Shown: positions 11,216-39,697, numbered from the stretch's first letter. The stretch: DNA of 64,000 nucleotides from Portunus trituberculatus (GCF_017591435.1 NC_059269.1:3866129-3930128); one strand, 5' to 3'. Program-made: numbers and translations. The notes: a model not told the origin generated them from the letters alone.

Positions 11216-11287
11216 GCCCGGTAGCTCAGTGGTTAGAGCGCTGGCTTCACAAGCCAGAGGACCGGGGTTCGATTCCCCGGCCGGGTG
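11216..11287 (+). tRNA. tRNA-Val(CAC)-like head of a SINE, probably not a working tRNA
   Basis: Folds as a cloverleaf: acceptor GCCCGGT (11216-11222) with GCCGGGT (11280-11286), two wobble pairs. The anticodon stem is CTGGC/GCCAG with loop TTCACAA, giving anticodon CAC (11248-11250). The T-stem is CGGGG/CCCCG with loop TTCGATT. The D-stem is short, with one base fewer than usual before it. A prediction tool would likely call tRNA-Val. It continues without a terminator into a repeated SINE body and has a near-copy 360 bp away, so I read it as the SINE promoter domain. Confidence 0.55.
11222..11276 (+). promoter_or_regulatory. Internal pol III promoter of SINE copy 1
   Basis: A-box TAGCTCAGTGG (11222-11232) and B-box GGTTCGATTCC (11266-11276), both consensus matches. 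The same boxes occur at 11582-11592 and 11626-11636 in copy 2. Confidence 0.75.
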
Positions 11288-11503
11288 GAGATATTTGGGT
11301 GTGTCTCCTTTCACGTGTAGCCCCTGTTCACCTAGCAGTGAGTAGGTACGGGATGTAAATCGAGGAGTTGTGACCTTGTTGTCCCGGTGTGTGGTGTGTG
11401 CCTGGTCTCAGGCCTATCCGAAGATCGGAAATAATGAGCTCTGAGCTCGTTCCATAGGGTAACGTCTGGCTGTCTCGTCAGGGACTGCAGCAGATCAAAC
11501 AGT

Positions 11504-11504
<1 letters not shown>

Positions 11505-11542
<38 letters not shown>

Positions 11543-11570
11543 GCGCGCACACGCACACACACACATACAC
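11505..11570. repeat. (CA)n tail of SINE copy 1 / upstream array of copy 2
   Basis: 66-bp CA array with CGCGCGCG and CACG variants in its last part. It joins the two SINE copies. Confidence 0.95.
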
Positions 11571-11572
11571 AT

Positions 11573-11862
11573 GTCGCCCGGTAGCTCAGTGGTTAGAGCG
11601 CAGGCTTCACAAGCCAGAGGACCGGGGTTCGATTCCCCGGCCGGGTGGAGATATTTGGGTGTGTCTCCTTTCACGTGTAGCCCCTGTTCACCTAGCAGTG
11701 AGTAGGTACGGGATGTAAATCGAGGAGTTGTGACCTTGTTGTCCCGGTGTGTGGTGTGTGCCTGGTCTCAGGCCTATCCGAAGATCGGAAATAATGAGCT
11801 CTGAGCTCGTTCCGTAGGGTAACGTCTGGCTGTCTCGTCAGGGACTACAGCAGATCAAACAG

Positions 11863-11867
<5 letters not shown>
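11573..11867 (+). mobile_element. tRNA-Val-like SINE with (CA)n tail, copy 2 (tandem)
   Basis: Matches copy 1 base for base except for about three substitutions that I can see: T to A at 11602, A to G in the CGTTCC(A/G)TAGGG word, and G to A in GGGACT(G/A)CAG. The first breaks the second pair of the anticodon stem, so this head cannot fold as a normal tRNA. A and B boxes are intact. It is followed by (CA)n at 11868. The exact 360-bp period favours recent tandem duplication of SINE plus spacer. Two independent insertions of a young element into the same array are the alternative. Confidence 0.9.

Positions 11868-11958
<91 letters not shown>
11868..11958. repeat. (CA)n tail of SINE copy 2
   Basis: 91-bp CA array starting immediately after the SINE end cagtgaa. 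Confidence 0.97.
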
Positions 11959-11960
<2 letters not shown>

Positions 11961-12155
11961 CCCCTGATCAAAAGCGTGCGAACATAAATACTTTAATAGA
12001 CGACATATGAAATTACTTGACTGATGCAAATATTTCTCAACGTTTGGCATTTAATCGGATTATTGCCGGACGAGTTTAGTCTTGACACGCTTGTAGGGAT
12101 GAGGAATGTTGGGTAGCAGGTGACAGAGGTGAAGGTGTGGCCGCTTCAACCCCCC

Positions 12156-12159
<4 letters not shown>

Positions 12160-12205
<46 letters not shown>
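12160..12205. repeat. (GT)n microsatellite
   Basis: Perfect 46-bp GT array. Confidence 0.97.
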
Positions 12206-12206
<1 letters not shown>

Positions 12207-12277
12207 AGTGCATGTCTGGAAGGTCAACTATAAGAAGAAAGTATCAGAGCGATTTTAATAATATTTGTCACTGCTGG

Positions 12278-12400
<123 letters not shown>

Positions 12401-12694
12401 CATAAAAGTGCTTCATATTAATTTTGGAAACGCTAGTCACTCGTTGATAGGATGGCGGAAAACGCAAGACAGCAATATGTGTTCATGATCTGCTTTTACC
12501 TACTTGTTATTTGCTTGGAATTTCCCCTCGGCAGATGAGTTGGTTTCCCCGCAATGAGAGACTCGGAAAAGCCCTGGGGATCCAATGATAACCCAACAGG
12601 AAACGGCAGAAGCAGCAACTATGCGCTTTAGTTTATCTTTATTTTTTTTTCGCTCCGCATACCAAGCAAGGCGATTTAGAAGGGCTGGTAGGGG

Positions 12695-12696
<2 letters not shown>

Positions 12697-12754
<58 letters not shown>
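12697..12754. repeat. (GA)n microsatellite
   Basis: Perfect 58-bp array. Confidence 0.97.
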
Positions 12755-12757
<3 letters not shown>

Positions 12758-12978
12758 TATTTATTATGCATGCATGGTTGTATAGATCCGCATACATAAT
12801 CACATAGATTTATACGTGTATATAGAATGATTTTTTTTCCTTCATTCTTTTTCCTTTATTTCCTCCCTAAAATGTAACTAGCTGAAATTAGTTCTCTTGT
12901 GCTATATGTAGATCAAACAAAGGTTTATATTAACTAGTAGAGACATCACATGACGGGTAGAGACTGGCTTTTCTCTTA

Positions 12979-13927
<949 letters not shown>

Positions 13928-14376
13928 TTCAGGATATTCTCTACAGTAACATTCATTCGTAAGTCAACAATTAATTCCAGCCCTGCATGAACCCCCAGCA
14001 TTAGCATGTTGTCTGGTGGGGTGAGTTCGGAGCCCTCGGAGGCACGTTCGACCCCCCGCTGCCTTCATATCTTCAATAACTCCATTATACTTAAGATGGT
14101 GTCGTTTTTAATGGAAGAAAACCCGCTAAGTGACTCGCGGTAATTATAATAGTAAAGACAAGTGGTGTATAACTCAAATTTTATTCATTTCCGTTTTCCA
14201 CCTCGCTGCAGAGTGCTTGGCCGGGTTTTTATTCATTTGCCCTTCGTTTTTCACCTTTTTTTTCCTCCTCCTCCTTCTCTTTCTCTGGATGGTGGTGGTA
14301 GTGGTGGCGGTGGTGTGAGGTGAGTGTGCCGAATGAGAGTGATGCAGCGTGGTGATGTACTAAGCCAGCTAGCAAC

Positions 14377-14775
14377 TCCTCCTCCTCTTCCTCCTCCCTG
14401 TTCCTCCCTCCTCCTCCTCCCTGTTCCTCCATCCTCTTCCTCCCTGTTCCTCCTTCTCCTCCTCCTCCTCCTCTTCCTCCCTGTTCTTCCTTCTCCTCCT
14501 CCTCCCTGTTCCTCCTCCTCCTCCTCCTTGTTCCTCCTCCTCCCTCTTGTTCCTCCTCCTTCCTCCTGTTTCTCCTCCTCCTCCTCCTCCTCCTCCTTCT
14601 CCTTCTCCTTCTTCTCCTTCTCCTTCTCCTTCTCCTCTCCTCCTCCTCCTCCTCCTCCTCCTCCTCCTCCTCCTCCTCCTCCTCCTCCTTTCCTCCTCCT
14701 CCTCCTCCTCCTTCTCTTCCTCCTCCTCCTCTTTCTCCTCCTCCTCCTCCTCCTCCTCCTCGTCTTCTTCCCTTC
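14377..14775. repeat. (TCC)n-rich tract
   Basis: About 400 bp of CCT/TCC/TTC triplets. Pure runs are at about 14576-14596 and 14637-14690, and TTCTCC hexamers are at about 14595-14635. It gives Pro, Ser or Leu homopolymer frames up to 215 codons that I reject as genes. Confidence 0.95.
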
Positions 14776-14998
14776 TCTATTGACAGGACGCTGCGGAGAA
14801 GGGGCAGAAAAAAAAGGAAGAAACTTGAAATTTATAGTAAATGGCCATAAATTATTTTTTTATGATGACGTAAACTTTAGTGTCGACATGAGAAACTGCT
14901 GTGACAGTGAATACTCGAGAATTTGCGTGGTAATATACACTGCATATCCTGACATTATTAGATTAGCATGAGGAGAAATTTACGAGCACGCGGCTTGG
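14776..14998. other. Unique AT-rich sequence
   Basis: No feature supported. An open frame continuing from the TCC tract to 14971 has no recognisable motif. Confidence 0.55.
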
Positions 14999-15005
14999 AC
15001 ACACA

Positions 15006-15068
<63 letters not shown>
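14999..15068. repeat. (AC)n microsatellite
   Basis: 70-bp array with one T interruption near 15012. Confidence 0.97.
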
Positions 15069-15070
<2 letters not shown>

Positions 15071-16071
15071 AACATATATATAGGTTTCAAATTTTTAAGA
15101 TATTTTTACTCAACCACTGAAAACAAAAAATACAATGTGCCAATTAAAAAGAAAGTTAAGAAAATGTATGTCGTCTTATCAGCAAACATTACCTGGATTT
15201 CCTTAAGTTACATGAGGCACAGTGTATGTTCTCCAAGACTCCAAACTTTCTTCCCTTACGTAAGCGAGCGAGAGGAGAAACGCATGCAAGTACATAATGT
15301 ATTCCGTCTGTACCATGAACTGTACTGTTTTCTAATGGGGTTCCACAGTATACTAAAGTTGATGCTGCCCTCGTATGGATTTTATTTCGAGGACCCTAGA
15401 TTCGTATCGCAGTGTCATTTTTTATAGTAAGGTAGATGGGGGGTGTACGTCAGATAATGTGGATGCCGCGGGGGATAAAACCAGTAACTTGTCGGATGAA
15501 TGTTTCTATAAATTCGCTGGCAAGTTTTTGTGGCGTTTCTTGACCTTGGAGGGAACGCACTACTCTGTTATCTCGCCGCTTACCTTTAATTGAGGTTCCG
15601 TACTGCTATAATAGAACCGCGCTTAGCAGCACCAAGAGTAATGCGACAGGCGAGGCACCGACACACGACACTCACACATCAAGACCTGGTTCCCTTCAGG
15701 CTGTAGTAACATCAGCACCTCTTCTCATTACCGTAGTGAGACTTGACGCGGGTATTAGTTGTGAGATGAATTCTGGTTCAGTGCTCAATGAGTGAACCCC
15801 AAGGACAGTCGCACATCTTCCAAGGACTTTACTAAGCACCACCCTAAGGAGTGAGTGACCAAGCACACGCACTCTCTCAGCCTCTCGCAGCCGCCACACA
15901 CTTGCTGCCAATAAACGATAAAAGAGTGGAGGTCAGTGTCTCGTAACGTAGCTTCCATTGAACCCCGCTGTCACTTGGCGGCAATCTTATCTTATTAAAC
16001 TGGGTTTATGGAAGACAGAGAGAGACTGGAGCGCCATGCTGAAAGAGGGAAAAAAATAACTGTCAAGGCAG

Positions 16072-16072
<1 letters not shown>
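15069..16072. other. Unique sequence, no gene seen
   Basis: Short overlapping frames at 15137-15427 and 15375-15593 (96 and 72 codons) and 15696-15911 (minus) have no family signature and no splice framework. The sequence is not obviously repetitive. Confidence 0.55.
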
Positions 16073-16127
<55 letters not shown>

Positions 16128-16133
16128 CACACT
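16073..16133. repeat. (AC)n microsatellite
   Basis: Pure AC to 16120, then TCACAC variants. Confidence 0.96.
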
Positions 16134-21805
<5,672 letters not shown>

Positions 21806-21921
21806 TATTAACTAAAAGAGGCAAATAAGTTCTGAAAATATATTTATCTCCATGACTGTCTGTTTATTGACCAATTTAGGTACGTTAGTGATCATTGTCT
21901 CTTATAGCGGGGAGAGGAGCA

Positions 21922-21925
<4 letters not shown>

Positions 21926-21971
<46 letters not shown>
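21926..21971. repeat. (CT)n microsatellite
   Basis: 46-bp CT array, inverted relative to the GA array 120 bp upstream. Confidence 0.97.
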
Positions 21972-24975
<3,004 letters not shown>

Positions 24976-25179
24976 AGAAGAAGAATGATAGAACATGTAA
25001 TGGCAATCATATTAACTGCAAAATATGAAGGCTTGGTGAGCAATAACCTGGCCTAAAGAACAGGTGATAGCCATTACCACGATAATTACAACAATAAAGT
25101 GGCAGTGAATTACAAAAGTTGCGAAAGACGTATTAAGAATATTTTTAAAAGTTATCTAAGCGTGGAAATATAGGTAGAA

Positions 25180-25692
<513 letters not shown>

Positions 25693-25695
<3 letters not shown>

Positions 25696-26182
25696 ATAAT
25701 GAACTATTTGCTCCTCTGGCCACGAGAGTCTGCTGCACGTGACACCGAATACAATTATGAGGTGGCAACCCACACGCAGGTAAAACAAAAGGAGAAAACG
25801 ACAAAAAACTAAAGCCACATCTTCTGCGCTTAGAAAACGTAAAGTCACACACCAATTTTTTTTACTTACTTCCCGAGAATCTAAGTTGTGTTTTTAAGTC
25901 TTCAGAAATTCATAATGGGGCAATTCAGTCTATTTTCTCCCTTTTTTGTGTGACAGGCAGATGGTCAGGTGTCTCTTTTTTTTTTCTTTGGTTATTTTAT
26001 CTTTAGTGTTGCGGAGGCATATAGCAAGGCGGTGGTGAGGAGGTGGCTGTTTGCAATAGAGCTTATAAGGAGTGGTCAATATTATGGGAAGCTCTTGGCC
26101 AGAACTGATACGAGAAATAAAAGTGAGCGTGTGATGTTTACTGGGAATAATCATGATGACGATGTTGTTTAGGAGATCTCCC

Positions 26183-26183
<1 letters not shown>
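25693..26183. other. Unique sequence, no gene seen
   Basis: No motif. A 67-codon frame at 25969-26172 overlaps a minus-strand frame of similar length, and neither is recognisable. Confidence 0.55.

Positions 26184-26249
<66 letters not shown>
26184..26249. repeat. (GT)n microsatellite
   Basis: Perfect 66-bp array. Confidence 0.97.
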
Positions 26250-26253
<4 letters not shown>

Positions 26254-26309
26254 TAAAATTAATCTATTGTGGTGTTCACTGTTTCTGTGATGTATTTATT
26301 ACTTTTATA

Positions 26310-26409
<100 letters not shown>

Positions 26410-26529
26410 CTTTCTATTCATTTTTTCTTTCATGCTTAACTTAAACTTTCACTCTTTCTTCCTTTCCTCATCTTGTTTTTATTGCCACTCCCTCTACTTT
26501 TCTTCCTTCCATTTTTCATCTTATTTTAC

Positions 26530-27151
<622 letters not shown>

Positions 27152-27219
<68 letters not shown>

Positions 27220-27220
27220 C
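27152..27220. repeat. (GT)n-(GC)n array
   Basis: GT to about 27211, then GCGCGCGCGC. Alternating purine-pyrimidine with a CG end, so potentially Z-DNA forming. Confidence 0.96.
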
Positions 27221-28402
27221 CCTCGTGTATGCATGTGCATGTGCGTGTGCGTCTGTGTGTGTGCTTAAAGGAAAAAAAATTGGTACAACGACACGTGCTC
27301 GGGAAGGGACACATACTCCAGGGTCAAACATTGGTACGGGCACGTCTGTATGCGGGCGTGGTCCTGGCGGCGCGTAGACGAGACACTCTCTAGGTGATAA
27401 ATATGAACGGTGGGACGAACTGAGCAAACGCCACGAGAGGACCGGACTCAAACACATGAATATGCATGGCCGACTTCCCCGCGCTGCCAAGCTAATGCCG
27501 ACGTATAAGACTCCCTCACAAACACACGCCGGACCTATAAACCAACGGCGAGCACCGGCAGATGGCTCGTGTGTTTGCCTTGTCCTAATGAGTGCAGGGT
27601 GAAAATCGAAGCAGCTTGAGGTGGAGGGCGAGAGAAGGTGGTGGGACGTGGTGGTCTGGTGTGAAGGTGATTCTTTCTACGTAAACTTTTCTTATTGTCT
27701 CCTTTTTTCATTGAATAGGACACATAAAGATACTTGTTTTTTGCTTCATATCTTGGGTCATAGACATTTTTAGGACTAGGTATGGAGAGGTTCAAGGTAG
27801 ATAGTGTTTGTTCAAGGCCTTTACTCCCATGGTGGGCTGATGACTGTATTGGTGGTGATTGCAATGATGGTGGTGGTGGTGGTGGTGGTGACTCCTTGCC
27901 ATCCATCACGGACCTGGGACGCTGCCGCCACATAGGAACCAATCGCAGACGCCTGCGGGAATCTGAAGGTCAGGCTCCTGTCTGGGCGAGATGATGATGA
28001 GTATATTGTTTAATTTAGGCTTGGGGTGTGTGGGCGCCGGCCAGGACAGTGGCTCAGATGTGGGAAAGGGGCGAGGGGATGGCGGGGCATCTGTGGGCGG
28101 TTGAGGCTGGTGGTCAGGCGGTCTGCGCAGGAGGGAGATCCTTATCATCTGATGTATTACTCGGACGACAGAAATCACGGGTTATTATTTACCAAAGCGG
28201 AAAAAAAAGAGACGAAGATAAGCTCCCTCGCCGACACGTCACTCGCGGGACTGGAGGAGGACGAGCACCGAATACTGATTGTGGCGGCGCTGCTTGTGTA
28301 CATGTCCAGCTCGTGGCCTGGGGCTTAATTTACGTTCCCTCAGTGTTGCATGATTAACTTTAATTACTATCCATTAACTTTCTGTCGACCTACCCGTACA
28401 TG
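27221..28402. other. Unique sequence with GC-rich patches, no gene seen
   Basis: Contains degenerate GTGC words to 27262 and a (GGT)n run at about 27868-27891. Overlapping frames of 135 codons (27535-27942, minus) and 100-109 codons (28026-28357, plus) have no recognisable domain. Confidence 0.5.

Positions 28403-28444
<42 letters not shown>
28403..28444. repeat. (GT)n microsatellite
   Basis: 42-bp GT array, 18 bp before a CT array. Confidence 0.97.
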
Positions 28445-28445
<1 letters not shown>

Positions 28446-28453
28446 TACGTCTG

Positions 28454-28673
<220 letters not shown>

Positions 28674-29015
28674 ATACCCAAAGTTAAGAATATTTTTCCG
28701 TTCTTCCTTGATACCTTATGTGTTCCTATATTTCCGTTCTTACATTTCAGTCTCCCTTTCACTTGATCCTTGCTTAATATTCACCTTTGTCTGTTGTCTT
28801 TACCTCCCATTTTCCCTCTTCTTTTCACCCATTTCTCCTCTTTTCTCACACTTACTCTCCCCGCAACGATCTGATAGCCCTGGCTAGTTTCCCAGTCTTC
28901 GTGACCCGCCGCGGGAAAAACCTGTCTCACTTTCATTCGATGTATTTTAAACTTGTGACTAATTACGACTAAAACTTTGTCTGCCGAGAGTATGTAGCTT
29001 TACAAAGGTCATTTC

Positions 29016-29018
<3 letters not shown>

Positions 29019-29091
<73 letters not shown>
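29019..29091. repeat. (GT)n microsatellite
   Basis: Perfect 73-bp array. Confidence 0.97.
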
Positions 29092-33794
<4,703 letters not shown>

Positions 33795-33841
33795 CCTCAC
33801 TCCTCCTCCTCTTCCTTCTTCTCCTCCTCTTCCTTCTCCTC
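33795..33841. repeat. Short TCC/TTC tract upstream of LINE
   Basis: CTCC/TTCC triplets directly abutting the 5-prime truncation point of the LINE. The element also ends in (CCT)n. Confidence 0.8.
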
Positions 33842-34138
33842 AGGATAAGAGGAGACCTAATCGAAGTTTTCAAAAATTTTCAGGGATACAACAACCTTGA
33901 TGTAAATAAATATTTTACTATTGATCATTCCACCATAACAAGGAATAATGGATTTAAAATTACACCAAAACGCTTTAAAACCCACGAGGCAAAGCACTTT
34001 TTCTTTAATAGAATTGTTAACATTTGGAATAAGCTTCCTTCTGAAATAGTAAACAGTACTTCCATTGCATCATTCAAAAACAAAATTGATAAATATTTAA
34101 AGAATAACCCCCAACAAGCTCTCTTCTTGTCTGAATAA
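33842..34138 (+). pseudogene. LINE reverse transcriptase C-terminal fragment (98 codons)
   Basis: Starts RIRGDLIEVFKNFQGYNNLD and contains FFFNRIVNIWNKLPSEIV, then SIASFKNKIDKYL before the stop. The R-x-RGDLIE-x-FK start, the F-x-R-x-V-N-x-WN-x-LP-x-E-x-V centre and the SF-K-x-x-x-D end are the standard C-terminal region of jockey/CR1-type reverse transcriptases, downstream of the catalytic motifs. An open frame extends upstream to 33467, but that part is Leu/Val/Phe-rich translation of T-rich and TCC-rich DNA and does not belong to the protein. The junction lies at about 33841. Confidence 0.88.
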
Positions 34139-34451
34139 TTAAACATTATACTAGTAAGTCAATTATTATGTTCTTATAGATAGATATGTAGAGTTCACCG
34201 TAGGGTGAATAATAGAATCTCCTTTCATCCTTTCCTGTGAAAATTCCATGTCAGTTTTTCCATACTGCATGGTACTTTTCCAAGCTATTTTCCATGCCAG
34301 CGAAAGCTGGAGGGAGTGGTGGGTGGGAGGAGCCTTCTCCTGTACTGTCCTGTCTCTCTTATCTGTAGCCAGTTAGAAGTAGTTACCAAACAGCCTCGAA
34401 AGGACCAACAGGTCTGTTGCTGTTTGGCTTTCCTTTGTATTCCTTTGTATT
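33842..34451 (+). mobile_element. LINE (jockey/CR1-like) 3-prime end, family B
   Basis: A 5-prime-truncated non-LTR retrotransposon: 98 intact C-terminal codons (stop TAA at 34136-34138) and a 3-prime UTR of about 310 bp, ending tttgtattcctttgtattcctcc and running into (CCT)n. It differs clearly from family A at 1436 and 50661 in both protein and UTR. The UTR holds a near-palindrome around ccagcgaaagctgg (about 34298-34311). The intact frame suggests a fairly young copy. Confidence 0.87.
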
Positions 34452-34669
34452 CCTCCTTCCTCCTCCTCCTCCTCCTCCTCCTCCTCCTCCTCCTCCTCCT
34501 CCTCCTCCTCCTCCTCTTCCTCCTCCTCCTCCTCCTCCTCCTCCTCCTCCTCCTCCCCCTCCTCCTCCTCCTCCTCCTCCTCCTCCTCCTCCTCCTCCTC
34601 CTCCTCCTCCTCCTCCTCCTCCTCCTCCTCCTCCTCCTCCTCCTCCTCCTCCTCCTCCTCCTCCTCCTC
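34452..34669. repeat. (CCT)n microsatellite, tail of LINE family B
   Basis: 218-bp CCT array with a few substitutions (CTT near 34517, CCC near 34556). It begins at the LINE 3-prime end. Poly-Pro and poly-Leu frames are artefacts. Confidence 0.96.
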
Positions 34670-34741
34670 TATGTCTTTTATTTACTCACCATCATCACCA
34701 TCTTAAAGATACACCTCAACATCAAACACACCCACCCACAT

Positions 34742-34745
34742 ACAC

Positions 34746-34809
<64 letters not shown>
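34742..34809. repeat. (AC)n microsatellite
   Basis: 68-bp array with CG near 34749. Confidence 0.97.
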
Positions 34810-37339
<2,530 letters not shown>

Positions 37340-37442
37340 ATATGATATCTCGCGGCAGTGACTCGGCTTTTTCACTAATCACTAAGTAGACTCGCCAGGT
37401 GAAGGGAAGTGGCTACTGTCCACCCTATTGTGTCTTACTTAG

Positions 37443-38056
<614 letters not shown>

Positions 38057-38118
<62 letters not shown>
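38057..38118. repeat. (GT)n microsatellite
   Basis: 62-bp array. Confidence 0.97.
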
Positions 38119-38922
38119 TATTTACAAACACCCACCTCCTTTATCACTTGCCTCTTCCAATAGCCACAGGACGGAGACTCTTACTCTAGAATCAACACCA
38201 CTTCCAAATATCAACAGTCATCAGGGAACAATTTGTTTTGTTACTCTTCTGATCTCTGGCGTGATTCTCCAATTGTCCGTGTAACTGTGGCCGCCCGTGG
38301 CAAAAAAACCGAAAAAGGGAAAGAGTTAGAGGGAGCAAAAAACACTAAATCACTTTCGATTCCTATTTGGTCTTCTCATTTGCAACATTAGAAGACGCGT
38401 TTCTATTGTTTCTCGGCTCATTGGAAAAATTGGTTTCACGCGAACTCGTCCCAATCACCTTGTTTAGAGAATTACAGGTCGGTAAGTCTGTCTGGGTGAG
38501 GGAATGGGGGAAGAGTAAAAAAAAAAGAGGTGAAGAAATGAATAACAAAAAAAAAAAAAGAGACCCTTTGGCCAAGGTATACAGAGAGAGAGTGTCCGGC
38601 GGCCTTAAACAGCGAGGACACGCATTATGGTCGGAGTAGCCACACCTGGGACCCGGCATTCATTCCTTGTTTATGAGACTAAAATTACCACGTGTCGCCG
38701 CGATAGCTCAAGTGGCGCGTCTTGAGGCCTTGCTTGTGGAGGTGGCATGAGGGAGACTGTCCTCTGTTATGTCTGGCGTGTGTTGTTGGGAGGGGAGCGG
38801 GTGCTGTGGCGGGATATTGGAGGCTCTGGAACGCGTGGTGCTGTTAGATGTGAGGTAGGAGCCTGGGAGTGTGACAGAGACGTGGTGGGCTAGTGAATGG
38901 CCAAATACAATGGAATGAGAAG

Positions 38923-38924
<2 letters not shown>
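38119..38924. other. Unique sequence, no gene seen
   Basis: An A-box-like word (gatagctcaagtggc, 38702-38716) has no B-box partner. Overlapping 90-98-codon frames at 38363-38659 have no motif. Confidence 0.5.
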
Positions 38925-38988
<64 letters not shown>

Positions 38989-38994
38989 TGTGTG
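38925..38994. repeat. (GT)n array, tail of minus-strand SINE
   Basis: 70-bp GT array with TTTG near its end. Read on the minus strand it is the (CA)n tail of the SINE at 38996-39277. Confidence 0.95.
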
Positions 38995-38995
38995 A

Positions 38996-39276
38996 GTGTA
39001 ATTCACCTCGGGTGCCTGCTGGTCACCCAGCCAGTCTTCCCCATTACGGAGCGAGCTCAGAGCTCATAGACCGATCTTCGGGTAGGACTGAGACCACATC
39101 ACACAACACACATCGGGAAAGCGAGGCCACAACCCCACCAGTTACATCCCGTACCTATTTACAGCTAGGTGAACAGGGGGTACACATAAAGAGGCTTGCT
39201 CATTTGCCTCGCCGCTTACCGGGACTCGAACTCGGCCCTCGTGATTATGAGTCGAGCGTGCTAACTACTATACTAC

Positions 39277-39277
<1 letters not shown>
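38996..39277 (-). mobile_element. tRNA-derived SINE with a different head, (CA)n tail
   Basis: Read on the minus strand: a tRNA-like head (about 39277 down to 39205) with A-box-like AGTATAGTAGTTAG and B-box AGTTCGAGTCC. The anticodon region CTCATAAT does not fold cleanly (Met- or Ser-like). The body shares CCTGTTCACCTAGC, TAGGTACGGGATGTAA, CCGAAGATCGG and ATGAGCTCTGAGCTCG with the tRNA-Val-like SINEs. The head and the last 60 bp differ from that family. It is bounded by (CA)n on both sides. Confidence 0.82.

Positions 39278-39318
<41 letters not shown>
39278..39318. repeat. (GT)n array between two minus-strand SINEs
   Basis: 41-bp GT array. On the minus strand it is the tail of the 39319-39573 SINE and the 5-prime flank of the 38996-39277 SINE. 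Confidence 0.95.
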
Positions 39319-39320
<2 letters not shown>

Positions 39321-39569
39321 CACTGTTTGATCTGCTGCAGTCTCTGACGAGACAGCCAGACGTTACCCTACGGAACGAGCTCAGAGCTCATTATTTCCGA
39401 TCTTCGGATAGGCTGAGACCAGGCACACCACACACCGGGACAACAAGGTCACAACTCCTCGATTTACATCCCGTACCTACTCACTGCTAGGTGAACAAGG
39501 GCTAAACCTGAAAGGAGACACACCCAAATATCTCCACCTGGCCGGGGAATCGAACCCCGGTCCTCTGGC

Positions 39570-39573
<4 letters not shown>
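39319..39573 (-). mobile_element. tRNA-Val-like SINE, copy 3, 5-prime truncated in the anticodon loop
   Basis: Minus-strand copy of the 11213 family. The body matches closely, and the B-box (39546-39556) and the 3-prime half of the anticodon stem are intact. The sequence then changes at the CACAA of the anticodon loop into (CA)n on the minus strand (plus: ggct-tgtgtg at 39567-39576). The acceptor 5-prime strand, A-box and D-arm are missing, so pol III transcription from its own promoter is unlikely. Confidence 0.88.
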
Positions 39574-39642
<69 letters not shown>

Positions 39643-39697
39643 CGCGCGTGCGCGTGTGTGTGTGCCTGCGTGCGTGCGTGAGTGCGTGTGCATGTGT
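39571..39697. repeat. (GT)n array with GC-rich variants
   Basis: Pure GT to about 39637, then GTGCGC, GTGCCTGC and GTGCGTGC variants to about 39697. It begins exactly at the SINE truncation. Confidence 0.95.

Larger units (their letters stand above)
11213..11504 (+). mobile_element. tRNA-Val-like SINE with (CA)n tail, copy 1
   Basis: The head is a tRNA-like domain (11216-11287) with pol III A and B boxes. The tRNA-unrelated body of about 215 bp includes the core words CCTGTTCACCTAGC, TAGGTACGGGATGTAA, CCGAAGATCGG and ATGAGCTCTGAGCTCG. It ends cagatcaaacagtga and runs straight into (CA)n. A second near-identical copy starts exactly 360 bp downstream, and further members lie on the minus strand at 39319-39573 and 38996-39277. 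(CA)n is present on both sides in the same polarity. Confidence 0.9.

Noticed and set aside
11213..11647. Two functional tRNA-Val genes
   Set aside because: Both tRNA-like heads continue into the same SINE body without a terminator. The second has a broken anticodon stem, and a third copy is truncated in the anticodon loop.
14000..14065. B-box-like cacgttcgaccccc
   Set aside because: The surrounding sequence does not fold as a tRNA and no related copy is present.
14324..14971. 215-codon Pro/Ser/Leu-rich ORF
   Set aside because: Almost entirely TCC repeat. The tail after the repeat has no recognisable feature.
38694..38745. tRNA A-box-like word gatagctcaagtgg
   Set aside because: No B-box at tRNA spacing and no foldable T-arm downstream.
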